Shown: positions 37,567-49,720 of the stretch, one piece after another | Layout: each line of letters begins with the position of its first letter | Position numbering within the stretch: the first letter of the stretch is position 1 | Source of the DNA: Psychrobacter urativorans | GTDB lineage: Bacteria > Pseudomonadota > Gammaproteobacteria > Pseudomonadales > Moraxellaceae | Assembly: GCF_001298525.1 (NCBI RefSeq) | Contig: NZ_CP012678.1 | Location: forward strand, 1,550,001 to 1,614,000 | Direction of reading: 5' to 3' | DNA: 64,000 nt | The notes under the pieces: generated by a model | Told to the model about the DNA's origin: nothing | Database searches by the model: none | Seen by the model: the letters and a program-made list of their open reading frames with translations, nothing else | Translations under genes and position numbers: made by a program

Positions 37567-39468
37567 TTAGCTGTCTTCGCCTAAGAAACCACCACTTTGA
37601 CGATGCCATAAACGCGCATAAACACCGTGTAATGCGAGTAATTCGTCATGACTGCCTTGCTCAATAATACGTCCTTTATCCATGACGACCAGTCTATCGA
37701 GGGCGGCAATCGTAGATAAACGGTGGGCAATAGCAATCACGGTTTTGCCAGTCATAATATCGTTTAGGCTTTCAGTAATGGCAAATTCAATTTCAGAATC
37801 AAGGGCACTGGTCGCTTCATCCAATAATAAAATCGGCGCATTTTTTAGCATCACCCGCGAGATGGCAATGCGTTGACGCTGACCACCTGATAATTTGACC
37901 CCACGTTCACCGACTTGGGTATCCAGTCCCGTATTGCCTTTATCATCGTATAAATCTTTGATAAAGTCCCATGCTTGGGCTTGTTTTGCCGCGGTAATAA
38001 TTTCCTCATCACTGGCATCAGGACGACCATAAGCGATATTTTCGCGTACCGTACGATGCAGTAATGACGTATCTTGAGTCACCATACCGATTTGCTGACG
38101 TAATGACTCTTGGGTAACCTCATCAATCGCTTGCCCATCAATAAAAATTTGACCGCTATCAACATCAAAAAAGCGCAGTAGCAAATTAACTAAGGTAGAT
38201 TTACCGGCACCTGAACGCCCAACCAGACCAATTTTTTCACCGGCTTTGATATCTAAATGAAAATCGTCTAATAACTTCACCCGCGCGGCAGGCATAGGAT
38301 TGACCTCATCAATATAATCGCCTTCGATCTCATCAACAATCTCATCACTCTCGTAACTGAAATCAACATGATCAAAGACAATCTGTCCGGCAGTCACAGT
38401 CAATGTCTGCGCATTGGGCTGATCCACGACAGTTTGCGGCGCGGATAAGGTGCGCATACCATCTTGTACCGTACCGATACTCTCAAATAGGCTGGCGGTT
38501 TGCCACATAATCATTTTGGTAAGACCGTTTAACCGTAACGCCATGGCGGTCGCTGCGGCAATCGCGCCCACACCGATTGTGCCATGTTGCCAGAGATACA
38601 AGCCAATACCAGCAGTCGTACCAAGCAAAATAACGCTGATGGTATGATTGACGATTTCGAGTTGCGAGACCCAGCGCATTTGCGAATGTACCGTGCTTAA
38701 AAACTGCCCCATCGCATCTTTAGCATAGCTCAGCTCACGACGTGAATGGCTAAATAGCTTGACCGTCATAATATTGGCATAGGCATCGGTGATACGACCA
38801 ACCATCAATGCACGGGCATCAGCCTGCACAATGGCGGTATGTTTGAGCTTAGGAATAAAAAACCACATGCTCAAACCAAACAGGACAAACCAAATCACAA
38901 ATGGGATTAATAATAAAACGTCTAAATTAAATAAAATAACGCCAGTAGTAATAAAGTAGACCAAGACATACAGCAGCATATCCGTGACCGTCATCACCGT
39001 ATCACGTACCGCCAGCGCCGTTTGCATGACCTTAGCAGAGACACGACCAGAGAACTCGTCCTGATAAAACTGCATGGATTGACCCAGCATGCGCTGATGG
39101 AAACGCCAGCGCATCTGCATCGGAAACACGCCCTGAATCGACTGAAAGCGAATCAACGAGGATAAGGTAATCCAAAAGGGGCTGATAATCAGCACGGCTA
39201 GCATTAATAGTAGTATGTCGCCTTTTTCGGTCCATAAATTCTGCGGGGTATAAGTACCTAGCCAGTCAACGATATTACCAATCCATGCAAACAGCATCGC
39301 CTCATAGATACCGATACCAGCGGACAAAATCATAAATAGCAGTAGCCAACCGCGCAAGCCCTCGGTACACGCCCACAAGAACTTAATCAGTCCATCACGG
39401 GGCAAAGGCATAGGGGTATCAGGGAAAGCGGATAGGCGAGATTCAAAAAAGCGAAATAGAGCGTTCAT
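37567..39468 (-). CDS. ABC-type exporter, fused permease and ATPase
   Basis: A 633-residue half transporter that should work as a dimer. Six membrane helices lie in the first 340 residues (ABC_membrane domain). The ATPase has Walker A GRSGAGKST, Q-loop MVTQDTSLLH, signature LSGGQRQRIAISR, Walker B ILLLDEATSALDSE and the H-loop His in AIAHRLST. An acidic insert rich in Asp and Glu (YESDEIVDEIEGDYIDE) sits just before Walker A. It is of the MsbA/multidrug (ABCB) type; the substrate is unknown. The start chosen is ATG 39468; TTG 39480 is an alternative and neither has a good Shine-Dalgarno. Confidence 0.9.
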   Translation of the reverse strand: MNALFRFFESRLSAFPDTPMPLPRDGLIKFLWACTEGLRGWLLLFMILSAGIGIYEAMLFAWIGNIVDWLGTYTPQNLWTEKGDILLLMLAVLIISPFWITLSSLIRFQSIQGVFPMQMRWRFHQRMLGQSMQFYQDEFSGRVSAKVMQTALAVRDTVMTVTDMLLYVLVYFITTGVILFNLDVLLLIPFVIWFVLFGLSMWFFIPKLKHTAIVQADARALMVGRITDAYANIMTVKLFSHSRRELSYAKDAMGQFLSTVHSQMRWVSQLEIVNHTISVILLGTTAGIGLYLWQHGTIGVGAIAAATAMALRLNGLTKMIMWQTASLFESIGTVQDGMRTLSAPQTVVDQPNAQTLTVTAGQIVFDHVDFSYESDEIVDEIEGDYIDEVNPMPAARVKLLDDFHLDIKAGEKIGLVGRSGAGKSTLVNLLLRFFDVDSGQIFIDGQAIDEVTQESLRQQIGMVTQDTSLLHRTVRENIAYGRPDASDEEIITAAKQAQAWDFIKDLYDDKGNTGLDTQVGERGVKLSGGQRQRIAISRVMLKNAPILLLDEATSALDSEIEFAITESLNDIMTGKTVIAIAHRLSTIAALDRLVVMDKGRIIEQGSHDELLALHGVYARLWHRQSGGFLGEDS

Positions 39469-39761
39469 AGGCGGTAGCAATAATTAATTCAATAGCAATA
39501 CGTCAGGACCAACGCTATTTAGCGTTATCCTGCGTCGTTACTTATGTTAGTAAAATAGCACACTATTTTAGCAAAACTTCGCAATCACCCCTGCATGGTA
39601 ATTGTAATTTGAACGCATCAGGCATTTTTTCATCATATAAAGTAATGCTAAAAATAGTTTGCTGACAGTGACGTATGTGGTTACATTCTAAGCTGTCTTA
39701 AATAGGCAATATGCTTAATCGCTTTATATTCCATATATAACAATAAAAAAGGTCTTCATTT

Positions 39762-40610
39762 ATGCTGTATCTCATCATTGCCGTGCTGTGTAGCGTTGCG
39801 GTTTCTGTGCTGCTTAAAGTGTTACGGCAACAAGGGTTGGATATTCGCCAAACCATCGTTGCGGGTTATCCCGTTGCATTTTTGCTGACTTGGCTTTTAC
39901 TCAAGCCTGATATCAGTGGCATAAATGCACTTGGCGGGGCATGGGCAATTATTATTGCGCTTGGTATTTTGTTGCCAGCCGTTTTTGTGATTTTGGGTCG
40001 TGCGATTGAAGCAGTCGGCATGGTAGCCACTGATGCTGCTCAAAGATTGTCGTTGATTATTCCTATTATCGCTGCTTTTTTATTATTTGGAGAAGTGCTC
40101 ACCGGAACGCGCGTTTTTGGTTTATTGCTTGGATTTTTGGCATTGGGTGCGCTCATTTATCGTCCGCAGCAGGGTGAGGTTAGCAAACAAGCCAAACATA
40201 CACCGCTGTGGTTATTTGGTGTCTGGGCAGGTTATGGCATTATTGATATTTTATTTAAACAAGTTGCCAAGCAAGGTGCGGCTTTTCCACTGACATTATT
40301 TATTAGTTTTGGCTGTGCCGGTTTGTTGTTATTGATTTATTTGCTGATTATTCGGGTACGCTGGCAAGGTCGAGCATTAGCAGCTGGCTTATTATTAGGT
40401 GCGCTAAATGTAGGTAATATTTATGCTTATATTCGTGCTCATCAAGTGTTATCTGACTCACCAAGTATCGTCTTTACCGGTATGAATGTCGGCGTGATTG
40501 CCGTCGCCACGCTCATTGGTGTTGGAGTATTTAAAGAAGCGCTGAACCGCGTTAATATGCTCGGGCTAGTATTAGCGATTGCCTGTGTGGCAGTGTTATT
40601 CTTGGCGTAA
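39762..40610 (+). CDS. EamA/DMT-superfamily transporter
   Basis: A 282-residue inner-membrane protein with about ten hydrophobic helices in two homologous halves, the EamA layout. A conserved helix end, AAQRLSLIIPIIAAFLLFGE, marks the first half and NVGVIAVATLIGVGVFKEAL the second. Family members export metabolites or amino acids; the substrate here is unknown. AAAGG upstream supports the ATG start. It stands alone, 188 bp before the aldolase gene. Confidence 0.85.
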   Translation: MLYLIIAVLCSVAVSVLLKVLRQQGLDIRQTIVAGYPVAFLLTWLLLKPDISGINALGGAWAIIIALGILLPAVFVILGRAIEAVGMVATDAAQRLSLIIPIIAAFLLFGEVLTGTRVFGLLLGFLALGALIYRPQQGEVSKQAKHTPLWLFGVWAGYGIIDILFKQVAKQGAAFPLTLFISFGCAGLLLLIYLLIIRVRWQGRALAAGLLLGALNVGNIYAYIRAHQVLSDSPSIVFTGMNVGVIAVATLIGVGVFKEALNRVNMLGLVLAIACVAVLFLA

Positions 40611-40797
40611 ACATGATTATAATTGACTATTGTTTATTAATATTTTATTTTAAACACCTTTTTATTTGGCTAAATTAGGCACATCGCGCGACCTATGATA
40701 AGGTTAACTCAACACGGTGAGGCGATTATCAATGGATTGCCAATCGTTTAGCCCTGTCATACTTGACCTTGATAACTAAAAATAGGATGCTCGTTCC

Positions 40798-41688
40798 ATG
40801 GAATACCAAAAGCAATTACAACGTATCAAAAATGGTTCAGGATTTATCGCGGCACTTGACCAAAGTGGCGGCAGCACGCCAAAAGCCTTAGAGAATTATG
40901 GGGTTATGGGTGATGCCTATGACAATGATGAAGCCATGTTTGACCAAGTGCATGAGATGCGCGCGCGTATCATGACGTGCGGCTGCTTTGATAATGAGCG
41001 TGTGCTTGGCGCTATTTTGTTCGAAGATACCATGGAGCGTGAGGTGAATGAAAAGCCAACTGCCAATTATCTATGGGAAGACAAGCAAATTGTCCCATTT
41101 TTAAAGGTCGATAAAGGCTTAGCAGAACGTATGAATGGCGTTCAAGTCATGCGCCTGATGCCAAATCTAGACCTCTTATTGGATAAGGCGAAAACCTATC
41201 CAGTATTTGGGACTAAAATGCGCTCTGTGATTTATGAGCCAAACGTTGACGGCATTGAGTTGGTCGTTCAGCAGCAATTTGATGTGGCAAAGCAAATTAT
41301 CTCAAAAGGTCTAATGCCAATCGTTGAGCCAGAAGTAGATATCAATAGTGAGAAAAAGCATGACTGTGAGCTGATTCTTAAAACCAGTATTTTACATAAT
41401 CTTGAGCGCTTAAATGATGAACAGCAAGTGATGCTCAAGCTGACCTTGCCTGAAGAAGCAGGATTCTATCAAGAGCTGATTGACCATCCAAAAGTATTAA
41501 AAGTAGTGGCATTATCGGGTGGCTATAGTCGCACGGATGCTTGTGCAAAACTTAAGCAAAATCCGGGTATGATTGCCAGCTTCTCACGTGCCTTTACCGA
41601 AGGACTTAGCAAACAACAAAGCGATCAAGAATTTGCCGATACCATTAATACTTCGATTGATGAAATTTATCAAGCATCTAAAGTATAG
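40798..41688 (+). CDS. Class I fructose-bisphosphate aldolase
   Basis: A 296-residue TIM-barrel aldolase of the Schiff-base (class I) type, close to the Staphylococcus FdaA group. It cleaves or forms fructose 1,6-bisphosphate. Family marks are GFIAALDQSGGSTPKAL, GAILFEDTMEREV, VPFLKVDKGLAE, the Schiff-base Lys in VMLKLTLPEE, and the phosphate-binding VALSGGYSR. GGAT upstream supports the start. In an organism of this type it likely serves gluconeogenesis as much as glycolysis; that is inference. Confidence 0.94.
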   Translation: MEYQKQLQRIKNGSGFIAALDQSGGSTPKALENYGVMGDAYDNDEAMFDQVHEMRARIMTCGCFDNERVLGAILFEDTMEREVNEKPTANYLWEDKQIVPFLKVDKGLAERMNGVQVMRLMPNLDLLLDKAKTYPVFGTKMRSVIYEPNVDGIELVVQQQFDVAKQIISKGLMPIVEPEVDINSEKKHDCELILKTSILHNLERLNDEQQVMLKLTLPEEAGFYQELIDHPKVLKVVALSGGYSRTDACAKLKQNPGMIASFSRAFTEGLSKQQSDQEFADTINTSIDEIYQASKV

Positions 41689-41712
41689 GTTTAAAAGTTA
41701 ACCCGCTTATAT

Positions 41713-41749
41713 AAAAAAGCCCTGTTACTTAAATAGCAGGGCTTTTTTT
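41713..41749. terminator. Bidirectional terminator between aldolase and thiC
   Basis: GCCCTG (41719-41724) pairs with CAGGGC (41737-41742), with A-run before and T-run after; it serves both convergent genes. Confidence 0.85.
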
Positions 41750-41782
41750 ATTTCAAAATAATGTGCTATTCATTAACTTAGC

Positions 41783-43732
<1,950 letters not shown>

Positions 43733-43881
43733 TTATAATGATAAATTCAAGCACAAAATAAATGCCTATCAACATAAATCTTGATAAGTCATCTATAAAG
43801 GATTGGTGGGCGTCATTTTTATTTATTGGCATACCGCACTATCAACAGCAATATTGAGCGCTGCTAAAAGCGGGCAATAAT

Positions 43882-43905
43882 AAAAAGGCATTTCTGCGCG
43901 CCCTT
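43882..43905 (-). terminator. Possible riboswitch expression-platform terminator
   Basis: On the minus strand AAAGGGC pairs with GCCTTT (one bulge) around GCGCAGAAAT and is followed by TTTTTATT. It begins about 25 nt after the aptamer. Confidence 0.5.
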
Positions 43906-43928
43906 TATACAAATATAACATAGGCTTA

Positions 43929-44036
43929 AGACTTCCCTGCGTCGGTACTAACCGCATCAGGTTCGGCGGGTGGTTTCTCAGCGAATGTATGATGACCAAT
44001 TATCAATCAGTCAATAATACACCGCACCCCGAGTCT
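43929..44036 (-). promoter_or_regulatory. TPP (thiamine pyrophosphate) riboswitch, THI element
   Basis: Read on the minus strand it contains GGGGTGC, CTGAGA, ACCCGCCGAACCTGAT and GACGCAGGGAAGTC in canonical order. P1 is AGACT with AGTCT. P3 carries a long extension whose arms TGTAT and ATACA pair. It lies upstream of thiC. Confidence 0.96.
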
Positions 44037-44147
44037 GTCAGTGTTGTAAATCTCCTTTATATTAGCAAACTTCAATGACAAGTCCTAGTCCTTTGTCTGC
44101 TATATTTATAAAGGGGTTATGGCGTCATATCGAGCATCGCTAGCTGC

Positions 44148-44444
44148 TTAGCCTTTGTTTTCAGGCGTCCAACCTTGTGGGCGCTCATAGTCTTGATTGT
44201 CCATAAATTTATCACGTTGTTCAGTTAAGAACTTTTTCGCTTCCGGATCCATCATGCTTAAATGGTTTTCATTAATCAGCATCGTTTGGTGCTCAAGCCA
44301 CTCTTTCCATGCTTTATCAGAGACCGTTTCTTGTAGACCTTGACCGATTTTGTTTGGAAAAGGAGGATGCGGCATTTTCGGTAAATCCTGCTGATATTTA
44401 CGGCAAAAAACGGTATTGGCTTGTGGGTTAAAAGTTTCGGTCAT
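44148..44444 (-). CDS. yggX: Probable Fe(2+)-trafficking protein YggX
   Basis: A 98-residue protein linked to iron handling and protection of Fe-S clusters from oxidation in enteric bacteria. The family signature is [19 protein letters not shown] with the conserved cysteine, followed by [20 protein letters not shown] and [10 protein letters not shown]. It is only slightly longer than E. coli YggX (91). AGGAGT eight bases upstream supports the start. It lies between argH and the thiC riboswitch on the same strand, with a terminator separating it from argH. Confidence 0.95.
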   Translation of the reverse strand: MTETFNPQANTVFCRKYQQDLPKMPHPPFPNKIGQGLQETVSDKAWKEWLEHQTMLINENHLSMMDPEAKKFLTEQRDKFMDNQDYERPQGWTPENKG

Positions 44445-44540
44445 GAATGACTCCTGTTTATAATGGTTTTTTTAATGATGTTTTTAATGGTTTTAAGAAT
44501 AAATGAGATTGCCTAATACTGTACCTGATTCTGCTCAAAA

Positions 44541-44567
44541 AAACACCCGCAACAATGGCGGGTATTT
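44541..44567 (-). terminator. Terminator of argH
   Basis: ACCCGC (44545-44550) pairs with GCGGGT (44558-44563); on the minus strand a run of seven T follows. Confidence 0.75.
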
Positions 44568-44601
44568 TTAATAGTAAAACGCTGATATTTTTAAGCAGCT
44601 G

Positions 44602-46107
44602 TTAAGCAAATACTTCCAAGCGAGTACGACCACGGCTAATCGCTTGCTTAACCTGATTCGGTGCAGTACCGCCCAAATGGTCACGCGCGGCAAGTGAGCC
44701 TTCTAACGTCAAATACTCGAATACATCATCGCCAATCGCATCGCTAAACTGCTGCAATTGCGCCAATGATAAATCGCTTAAATCAACGCCCTCAGCAATA
44801 CCTAACGCAACAGCATTACCAACCACTTCATGGGCATCACGGAACGCAACGCCATTACGCACGAGATAATCGGCTAAGTCGGTCGCAGTCGCATAACCTT
44901 TCATCGTTGCCGCGCGCATATTTTCCTTATTAGGGGTGATATTTGGCAGCATATCAGCAAAAGCCAATAATGAACCAGTCAAGGTATCGACGCAATCGAA
45001 GAGCGGTTCTTTATCTTCTTGGTTGTCTTTATTGTAGGCAAGTGGCTGACTTTTCATCAGGCTTAATAAAGTCATTAATTGCCCAAATACGCGCGCCGCT
45101 TTACCACGAACCAATTCTGGCACGTCAGGATTTTTCTTTTGCGGCATGATAGATGAGCCAGTACAAAAGCGATCAGGGATTTGCACAAAGTTAAATTGCG
45201 CCGACATCCACAGAATGATTTCTTCACTCATGCGTGACATATGCATCATTAAAATAGAAGCTGCCGAGGTAAATTCGATGGCAAAATCACGGTCGGATAC
45301 GGCATCGAGCGAGTTTTGGCAAATACCCTCAAAACCTAATAATTCAGCAGTAATAGTACGGTCGATTGGGAATGTCGTTCCCGCAAGGGCAGCACTACCG
45401 AGTGGCATTTGGTTAATACGGCGACGCGCATCAACCAAGCGTTCGGTATCGCGATACAACATCTCAAACCATGCCATCACATGATGACCAAAGCTGACCG
45501 GCTGTGCGGTTTGCAAATGCGTGAAGCCCGGCATGATGGTATCCGTATGCTGTTCAGCCAAATCTAATAAGCCACTTTGCAAACGTACGAGGAGCGCGAC
45601 AATATTATCGACTTCTTCACGTAACCACAGGCGAATGTCGGTGGCAACTTGGTCATTACGGCTACGACCCGTATGCAGCTTTTTGCCGACCGCGCCGACG
45701 ATATCGGTCAAGCGCGATTCAACATTCATGTGCACGTCTTCAAGCGCAATCGACCAGTTAAACTCACCGGCTTCGATTTCGCGCAGCACTTGATGCAGAC
45801 CATCAATAATGGTCGCAACCTCACTTGCCTCTAAAATATCGCATTCTTTCAGCATGGTCGCATGGGCGATTGAGCCTTGAATGTCATGGCGGGCGAAGCG
45901 TTGGTCAAAGCCAACTGAGGCAGTAAAGGCGGCAACGAAGCTGTCAGTGGCTTCGCTAAAACGTCCGCCCCACATCTGTTGACCCTGACTGCTCGTCGGG
46001 CTATTTTGTGTGCTGCTGTCTGTTCTAGAAACATCTGTGCTAGAATCAGGCGCTTGTGAATTTTTATTTTGCTCGGGATTACTAGGTGTTAAAGAGTTGG
46101 CGTTCAT
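44602..46107 (-). CDS. argH: Argininosuccinate lyase
   Basis: A 501-residue enzyme of the fumarase/aspartase superfamily that splits argininosuccinate into arginine and fumarate, the last step of arginine synthesis. The signature loop [12 protein letters not shown] holds the catalytic Ser; [25 protein letters not shown] and [18 protein letters not shown] are invariant. The first 43 residues are a Ser/Asn/Gln/Thr-rich extension not found in E. coli ArgH (457). The initiation region overlaps the reading frame of the divergent sensor gene. Confidence 0.95.
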   Translation of the reverse strand: MNANSLTPSNPEQNKNSQAPDSSTDVSRTDSSTQNSPTSSQGQQMWGGRFSEATDSFVAAFTASVGFDQRFARHDIQGSIAHATMLKECDILEASEVATIIDGLHQVLREIEAGEFNWSIALEDVHMNVESRLTDIVGAVGKKLHTGRSRNDQVATDIRLWLREEVDNIVALLVRLQSGLLDLAEQHTDTIMPGFTHLQTAQPVSFGHHVMAWFEMLYRDTERLVDARRRINQMPLGSAALAGTTFPIDRTITAELLGFEGICQNSLDAVSDRDFAIEFTSAASILMMHMSRMSEEIILWMSAQFNFVQIPDRFCTGSSIMPQKKNPDVPELVRGKAARVFGQLMTLLSLMKSQPLAYNKDNQEDKEPLFDCVDTLTGSLLAFADMLPNITPNKENMRAATMKGYATATDLADYLVRNGVAFRDAHEVVGNAVALGIAEGVDLSDLSLAQLQQFSDAIGDDVFEYLTLEGSLAARDHLGGTAPNQVKQAISRGRTRLEVFA

Positions 46108-47240
46108 ATGAGTCTAAGACAAGTCAGGAGAATAAGACCTCAAGTATAGCAAATGATGAGGTTGCCTTACTAGCTGAGCGCTTAGAGTTTTTTATTCCCA
46201 AGCTCATGGATGTGATGAGACCTTGGCAGTGGCTTTTATATATCTTTTTTTGGTCGCTGTTTGTCACGGTTATCGACCGCCATGATTTGGCAACATGGTC
46301 AGATTTTTTGGTGAAGTTTGCCAGTCGTATTGTCCAAAACGTCGCTACCATTCTTCCCGCATTGTATCTCATTGACTATTTACGTCCGCTCTTAAAACGT
46401 GCGGATACGATCAGTGTCAGCGGGCGTATTTTACTGCTATTAATGAGTGGCGCGGCAGTTTCAGCCACGCTTATTATGTTGGTCATGATTAATATGGGTT
46501 GGCTGGTATACAATCCCAAAGCATTTTTACTCAATGTGTTATTTAATGTGGTGATTACGGGCGGTTTTACCTCGGTATTTTTATTATATTTTTTACGGCG
46601 TCATCGTGAGTTAATGACACTTAAGCAATCCTTTGAGCAAAAGCTGACCGCGCAAAACGACATCATTAAAGCGCGTATTTCTCCGCATTTTTTCTTTAAT
46701 ACCATTAATAGTTTGGTATCGCTAATTGAAACCAATCCACCGCGTGCCTCTGAGCTATTACAGCACGTCTCAGCGTTATTTCGGGCGAGTTTTAATGGGG
46801 TGCGTGAGATTAGCTTTGAGGAAGAAGTGGCGCTATGCGAGCATTATCTGGCGATTGAGTCGAGCCGTTTAGCGGATAAGCTGGTGGTCACGTGGCAGCT
46901 ACCGGATGACGATATGATGTACGATATGGTCATTACGGCGTTGACGTTGCAAAGTGTACTCGAAAAAATGCTGCTCAATGTGGTCGAGATGACGACCGAA
47001 ACCATTGTGATTGATATCATGGTCACGTGGCAGCAGCATCGCATTGTTATTAACATTACCGTGCAGCTACCCAACAAGACTTTTATAGTGACTCATGACT
47101 TGCGCCGGCATATTAACTTTCATATTCAGGCAGAACGTCTTAAGATTTTTTTTGGTCAAAGTGCAGATATTAAAAGTACAGTCACTCATAAACAGATTTT
47201 GACCATTATTGATTACCCTTTGCAAGATGTTGGGCTGTAG
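46086..47240 (+). CDS. FimS/AlgZ-like sensor histidine kinase with degenerate ATPase domain
   Basis: Up to 384 residues. The membrane part has hydrophobic helices at about 46-63, 82-98, 114-138 and 148-170. The LytS-type His_kinase domain contains [18 protein letters not shown] with the phospho-acceptor His201. The C-terminal region aligns with the HATPase fold, but the usual N-box (VENAIKHG type) is replaced by [12 protein letters not shown] and no glycine-rich G-box is seen, so ATP binding is doubtful. Family relatives FimS/AlgZ pair with AlgR and control twitching motility in Pseudomonas. The start is unclear: GTG 46086 overlaps the argH start, the first in-frame ATG is 46206, and an AGGAG at 46126-46130 has no usual start codon after it. 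Confidence 0.75.
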   Translation: MLKSWRSYESKTSQENKTSSIANDEVALLAERLEFFIPKLMDVMRPWQWLLYIFFWSLFVTVIDRHDLATWSDFLVKFASRIVQNVATILPALYLIDYLRPLLKRADTISVSGRILLLLMSGAAVSATLIMLVMINMGWLVYNPKAFLLNVLFNVVITGGFTSVFLLYFLRRHRELMTLKQSFEQKLTAQNDIIKARISPHFFFNTINSLVSLIETNPPRASELLQHVSALFRASFNGVREISFEEEVALCEHYLAIESSRLADKLVVTWQLPDDDMMYDMVITALTLQSVLEKMLLNVVEMTTETIVIDIMVTWQQHRIVINITVQLPNKTFIVTHDLRRHINFHIQAERLKIFFGQSADIKSTVTHKQILTIIDYPLQDVGL

Positions 47241-47715
47241 TTGCTGCTATTTATGACTTTTATTTGTTGCCGCGATTTTTTATTCTGCTTTGCGTTTTTA
47301 TAATGGGCAGTGAGATTTTATATTCTTACATTGTTTCTCAACTATTTATATATTGTTCCCTGATATAACCTTCCTCATTTGCTACCACTTACCCATCATA
47401 TTCTACATTTCCCTATCATAATGGCACAATTGTTGCATAACATATTAAGTCAACTTTGATATCGTCTATTATTTTAATCAATAAAATAATAGACAAAAGT
47501 TTTCTATAAATTACGCTTTTCTTATTCATAAATTGGCGTACTATAGATACATAAAGATTACAAATAAAACTCAAAGGGTACAAATAGAACTTAAATCCTT
47601 TAGGTTATTAGTTCTTTTCTATGGTTAAGATCGTAGAAAGATAGTAATAGTATGAAGATATACGTCACTAATGATCATAAAAAATTATTCAGTAAGCGGT
47701 TTAAAAGGAAAGTAC
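47241..47715. other. Sensor-regulator spacer with a perfect inverted repeat
   Basis: About 475 AT-rich bp with no gene. GTCTATTATTTTA (47464-47476) and TAAAATAATAGAC (47482-47494) form a perfect 13-bp inverted repeat around five bases. A direct repeat of the TACAAATA(A/G)AACT type follows near 47549 and 47579. AAGGAAAG before 47716 is the ribosome-binding site. Confidence 0.6.
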
Positions 47716-48453
47716 ATGCGCATTGTAGTTTGTGATGATGAGCCATTAGCACGTGAGCGTTTGGTTAGAATCGTACAAGAGTCAGGTCATGAAGTGGTGG
47801 CACAAGCGATGACGGGCGCTGAAGCCATTACCGCTGTAAAAATGCAGCAGCCCGATGTGATTTTACTGGATATTCGGATGCCAGAGATGGACGGTGTTCG
47901 CTGCGCGACGGCACTAAATGAACTGGATCATCCTCCTGCTATTATCTTTGTCACCGCTTATGACCATTACGCTATTGCCGCTTTTAAAGCCAATGCCATT
48001 GGTTATTTATTGAAGCCCGCCAATAAAGATGAGCTACTAGAAGCTTTAGGCAAAGCGAAAAACCTCAATGCCGCGCAGCTCAATGAAATTCGTAAGCTGG
48101 AAGACCCAACGGCACGACCTTTGCGGGAACATATCGCTGCCCGTACGCATCGTGGGGTGGAACTTATTAATTTGAAAGATATCTATTATTGTACGGCGGA
48201 TCAAAAGTATGTGAAAGTTCATCATAAAGAGGGTGTCGTCCTCATCGATGACACCTTAAAAGAGCTTGAGCAAGAATTTAGTGAGCGCCTGTTCCGCGTA
48301 CATCGTAATGCGATTATCAATTTAAGCTATTTAGATTTCTTAGAAACGATCGATTCGGGTCAATATCAGGTGCGTTTTAAAGGTATTGATGAGACGTTAG
48401 CGGTCAGCCGTCGCCACTTACCGGCACTGCGCGATAAGATTCAAAATATGTAA
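47716..48453 (+). CDS. algR: AlgR-like LytTR-family response regulator
   Basis: A 245-residue regulator. The receiver domain (1-120) has the acidic pair in VVCDDEP, phospho-acceptor Asp52 in ILLDIRMPEMDG, and Lys100 in YLLKPANKDE. The C-terminal LytTR DNA-binding domain (about 138-240) contains YYCTADQKYVKVH and LFRVHRNAIINLSYL. AlgR in Pseudomonas controls twitching motility, alginate and other virulence genes. The start is ATG 47716 (AAGGAAAG upstream), not the longer reading from 47671. The algR-hemC-hemD order is shared with pseudomonads. Confidence 0.88.
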   Translation: MRIVVCDDEPLARERLVRIVQESGHEVVAQAMTGAEAITAVKMQQPDVILLDIRMPEMDGVRCATALNELDHPPAIIFVTAYDHYAIAAFKANAIGYLLKPANKDELLEALGKAKNLNAAQLNEIRKLEDPTARPLREHIAARTHRGVELINLKDIYYCTADQKYVKVHHKEGVVLIDDTLKELEQEFSERLFRVHRNAIINLSYLDFLETIDSGQYQVRFKGIDETLAVSRRHLPALRDKIQNM

Positions 48454-48558
48454 ACCCAAGCCTAGCGCTTAACCATGTATTGTCTGCTGATAGTCTGTGC
48501 ATCGTCTATTCATTGTCTATGAAGAAGCAAGCGTCTCATAAACCGCCCATATCTTAAA

Positions 48559-48592
48559 ACCCTTATTTATGCTTAAATAGGGGTATTTTTTT
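48559..48592 (+). terminator. Terminator of algR-like gene
   Basis: ACCCTTATTTA (48559-48569) pairs with TAAATAGGGGT (48574-48584), with one T-G pair, followed by seven T. Confidence 0.7.
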
Positions 48593-48643
48593 GCGTCAGC
48601 GCATCGCACAAACCCTATAGTATTTATCTTATTGAGGTCATTT

Positions 48644-49657
48644 ATGAGCACCACGCCGCAACCTACTATCAGCACTTTAAATATCGCTACTCGTCAAAGC
48701 CCATTGGCATTATGGCAAGCGGAACACATTCGTGATCGTCTGCTAGCGCTGTACCCAAACTTGACGATTAACTTGCTCAAAATTGTCACTAAGGGTGACA
48801 AGATTTTGGATACGCCATTAGCAAAAATCGGTGGCAAAGGTCTGTTTGTGAAAGAGCTTGAACAAGCGATGTATGATAAAGAAGCAGATATCGCCGTGCA
48901 TTCATTAAAAGATGTGCCGATGCAACTGCCTGAAGGCTTGATGCTGGGCGCATATTGTAAGCGTGCCGCGCCGACCGATGCCTTTGTATCCAATACTTAT
49001 AATAGTATCGATGAGCTACCACAAGGTGCTATCGTAGGCACGTCAAGTCTGCGCCGTCAGTGTCAGATTAAAACCTATCGCCCAGATCTACAAATCAAAA
49101 CCTTACGTGGTAACGTGGGGACGCGTTTAGGTAAGCTGGATGCTGGCGAGTATGATGCAATTATCTTGGCGACCAGTGGTCTACAGCGTATTGAGCTTGA
49201 CGCGCGTATTCGTGGCGAGCTGGATATTGATATGTGTTTGCCTGCTGTCGGTCAAGGTGCTTTAGCGATTGAGTGTCGCGAGGGTGATACTGAGATATTG
49301 GCATTATTAGCACCACTTAACGATGAACAAGCCCGTATTCGCCTGATTGCTGAGCGTGCGCTAAATCGCCATTTAGACGGTGGTTGCCAAGTACCGATTG
49401 CGGCTTATGCCGTGCTCCATGCGGATAATGCGAGCGACTATACGAATGATGATAACGGTAATACCTTATGGTTGCGCGGTCGCGTTGGGCAAGCAGATGG
49501 CAGTGCCTTATTAAAAGCAGAAAAGCGCGTTATGTTAAGTGGCACGCAAGCAGAGCAAGAAGCGCAAGCCAATCAATTGGGTATTGAGGTTGCAACGATG
49601 CTGCTTGCCGATGGTGCAGGTGCTATTTTAGCAGCGATCTATCATCCTGAAGAATAA
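48644..49657 (+). CDS. hemC: Porphobilinogen deaminase
   Basis: A 337-residue enzyme that joins four porphobilinogen units into hydroxymethylbilane in heme synthesis. It opens with [52 protein letters not shown] and [10 protein letters not shown] line the active site. The cofactor-binding Cys is in [13 protein letters not shown]. It is longer than E. coli HemC (313) because of an Asn/Asp insert ([13 protein letters not shown]) after that Cys. The start is ATG 48644 with GAGG six bases upstream. hemD follows after 63 bp. Confidence 0.96.
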   Translation: MSTTPQPTISTLNIATRQSPLALWQAEHIRDRLLALYPNLTINLLKIVTKGDKILDTPLAKIGGKGLFVKELEQAMYDKEADIAVHSLKDVPMQLPEGLMLGAYCKRAAPTDAFVSNTYNSIDELPQGAIVGTSSLRRQCQIKTYRPDLQIKTLRGNVGTRLGKLDAGEYDAIILATSGLQRIELDARIRGELDIDMCLPAVGQGALAIECREGDTEILALLAPLNDEQARIRLIAERALNRHLDGGCQVPIAAYAVLHADNASDYTNDDNGNTLWLRGRVGQADGSALLKAEKRVMLSGTQAEQEAQANQLGIEVATMLLADGAGAILAAIYHPEE

Positions 49658-49720
49658 ACCAGCCGCTGATAATCCTTTATTATTATTTTAATTTCGTGAG
49701 TCTTATAGAGTGGTGTTTTT

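Noticed and set aside
45146..45484. 112-codon reading frame opposite argH
   Set aside because: Antisense to conserved argH sequence with no Shine-Dalgarno.
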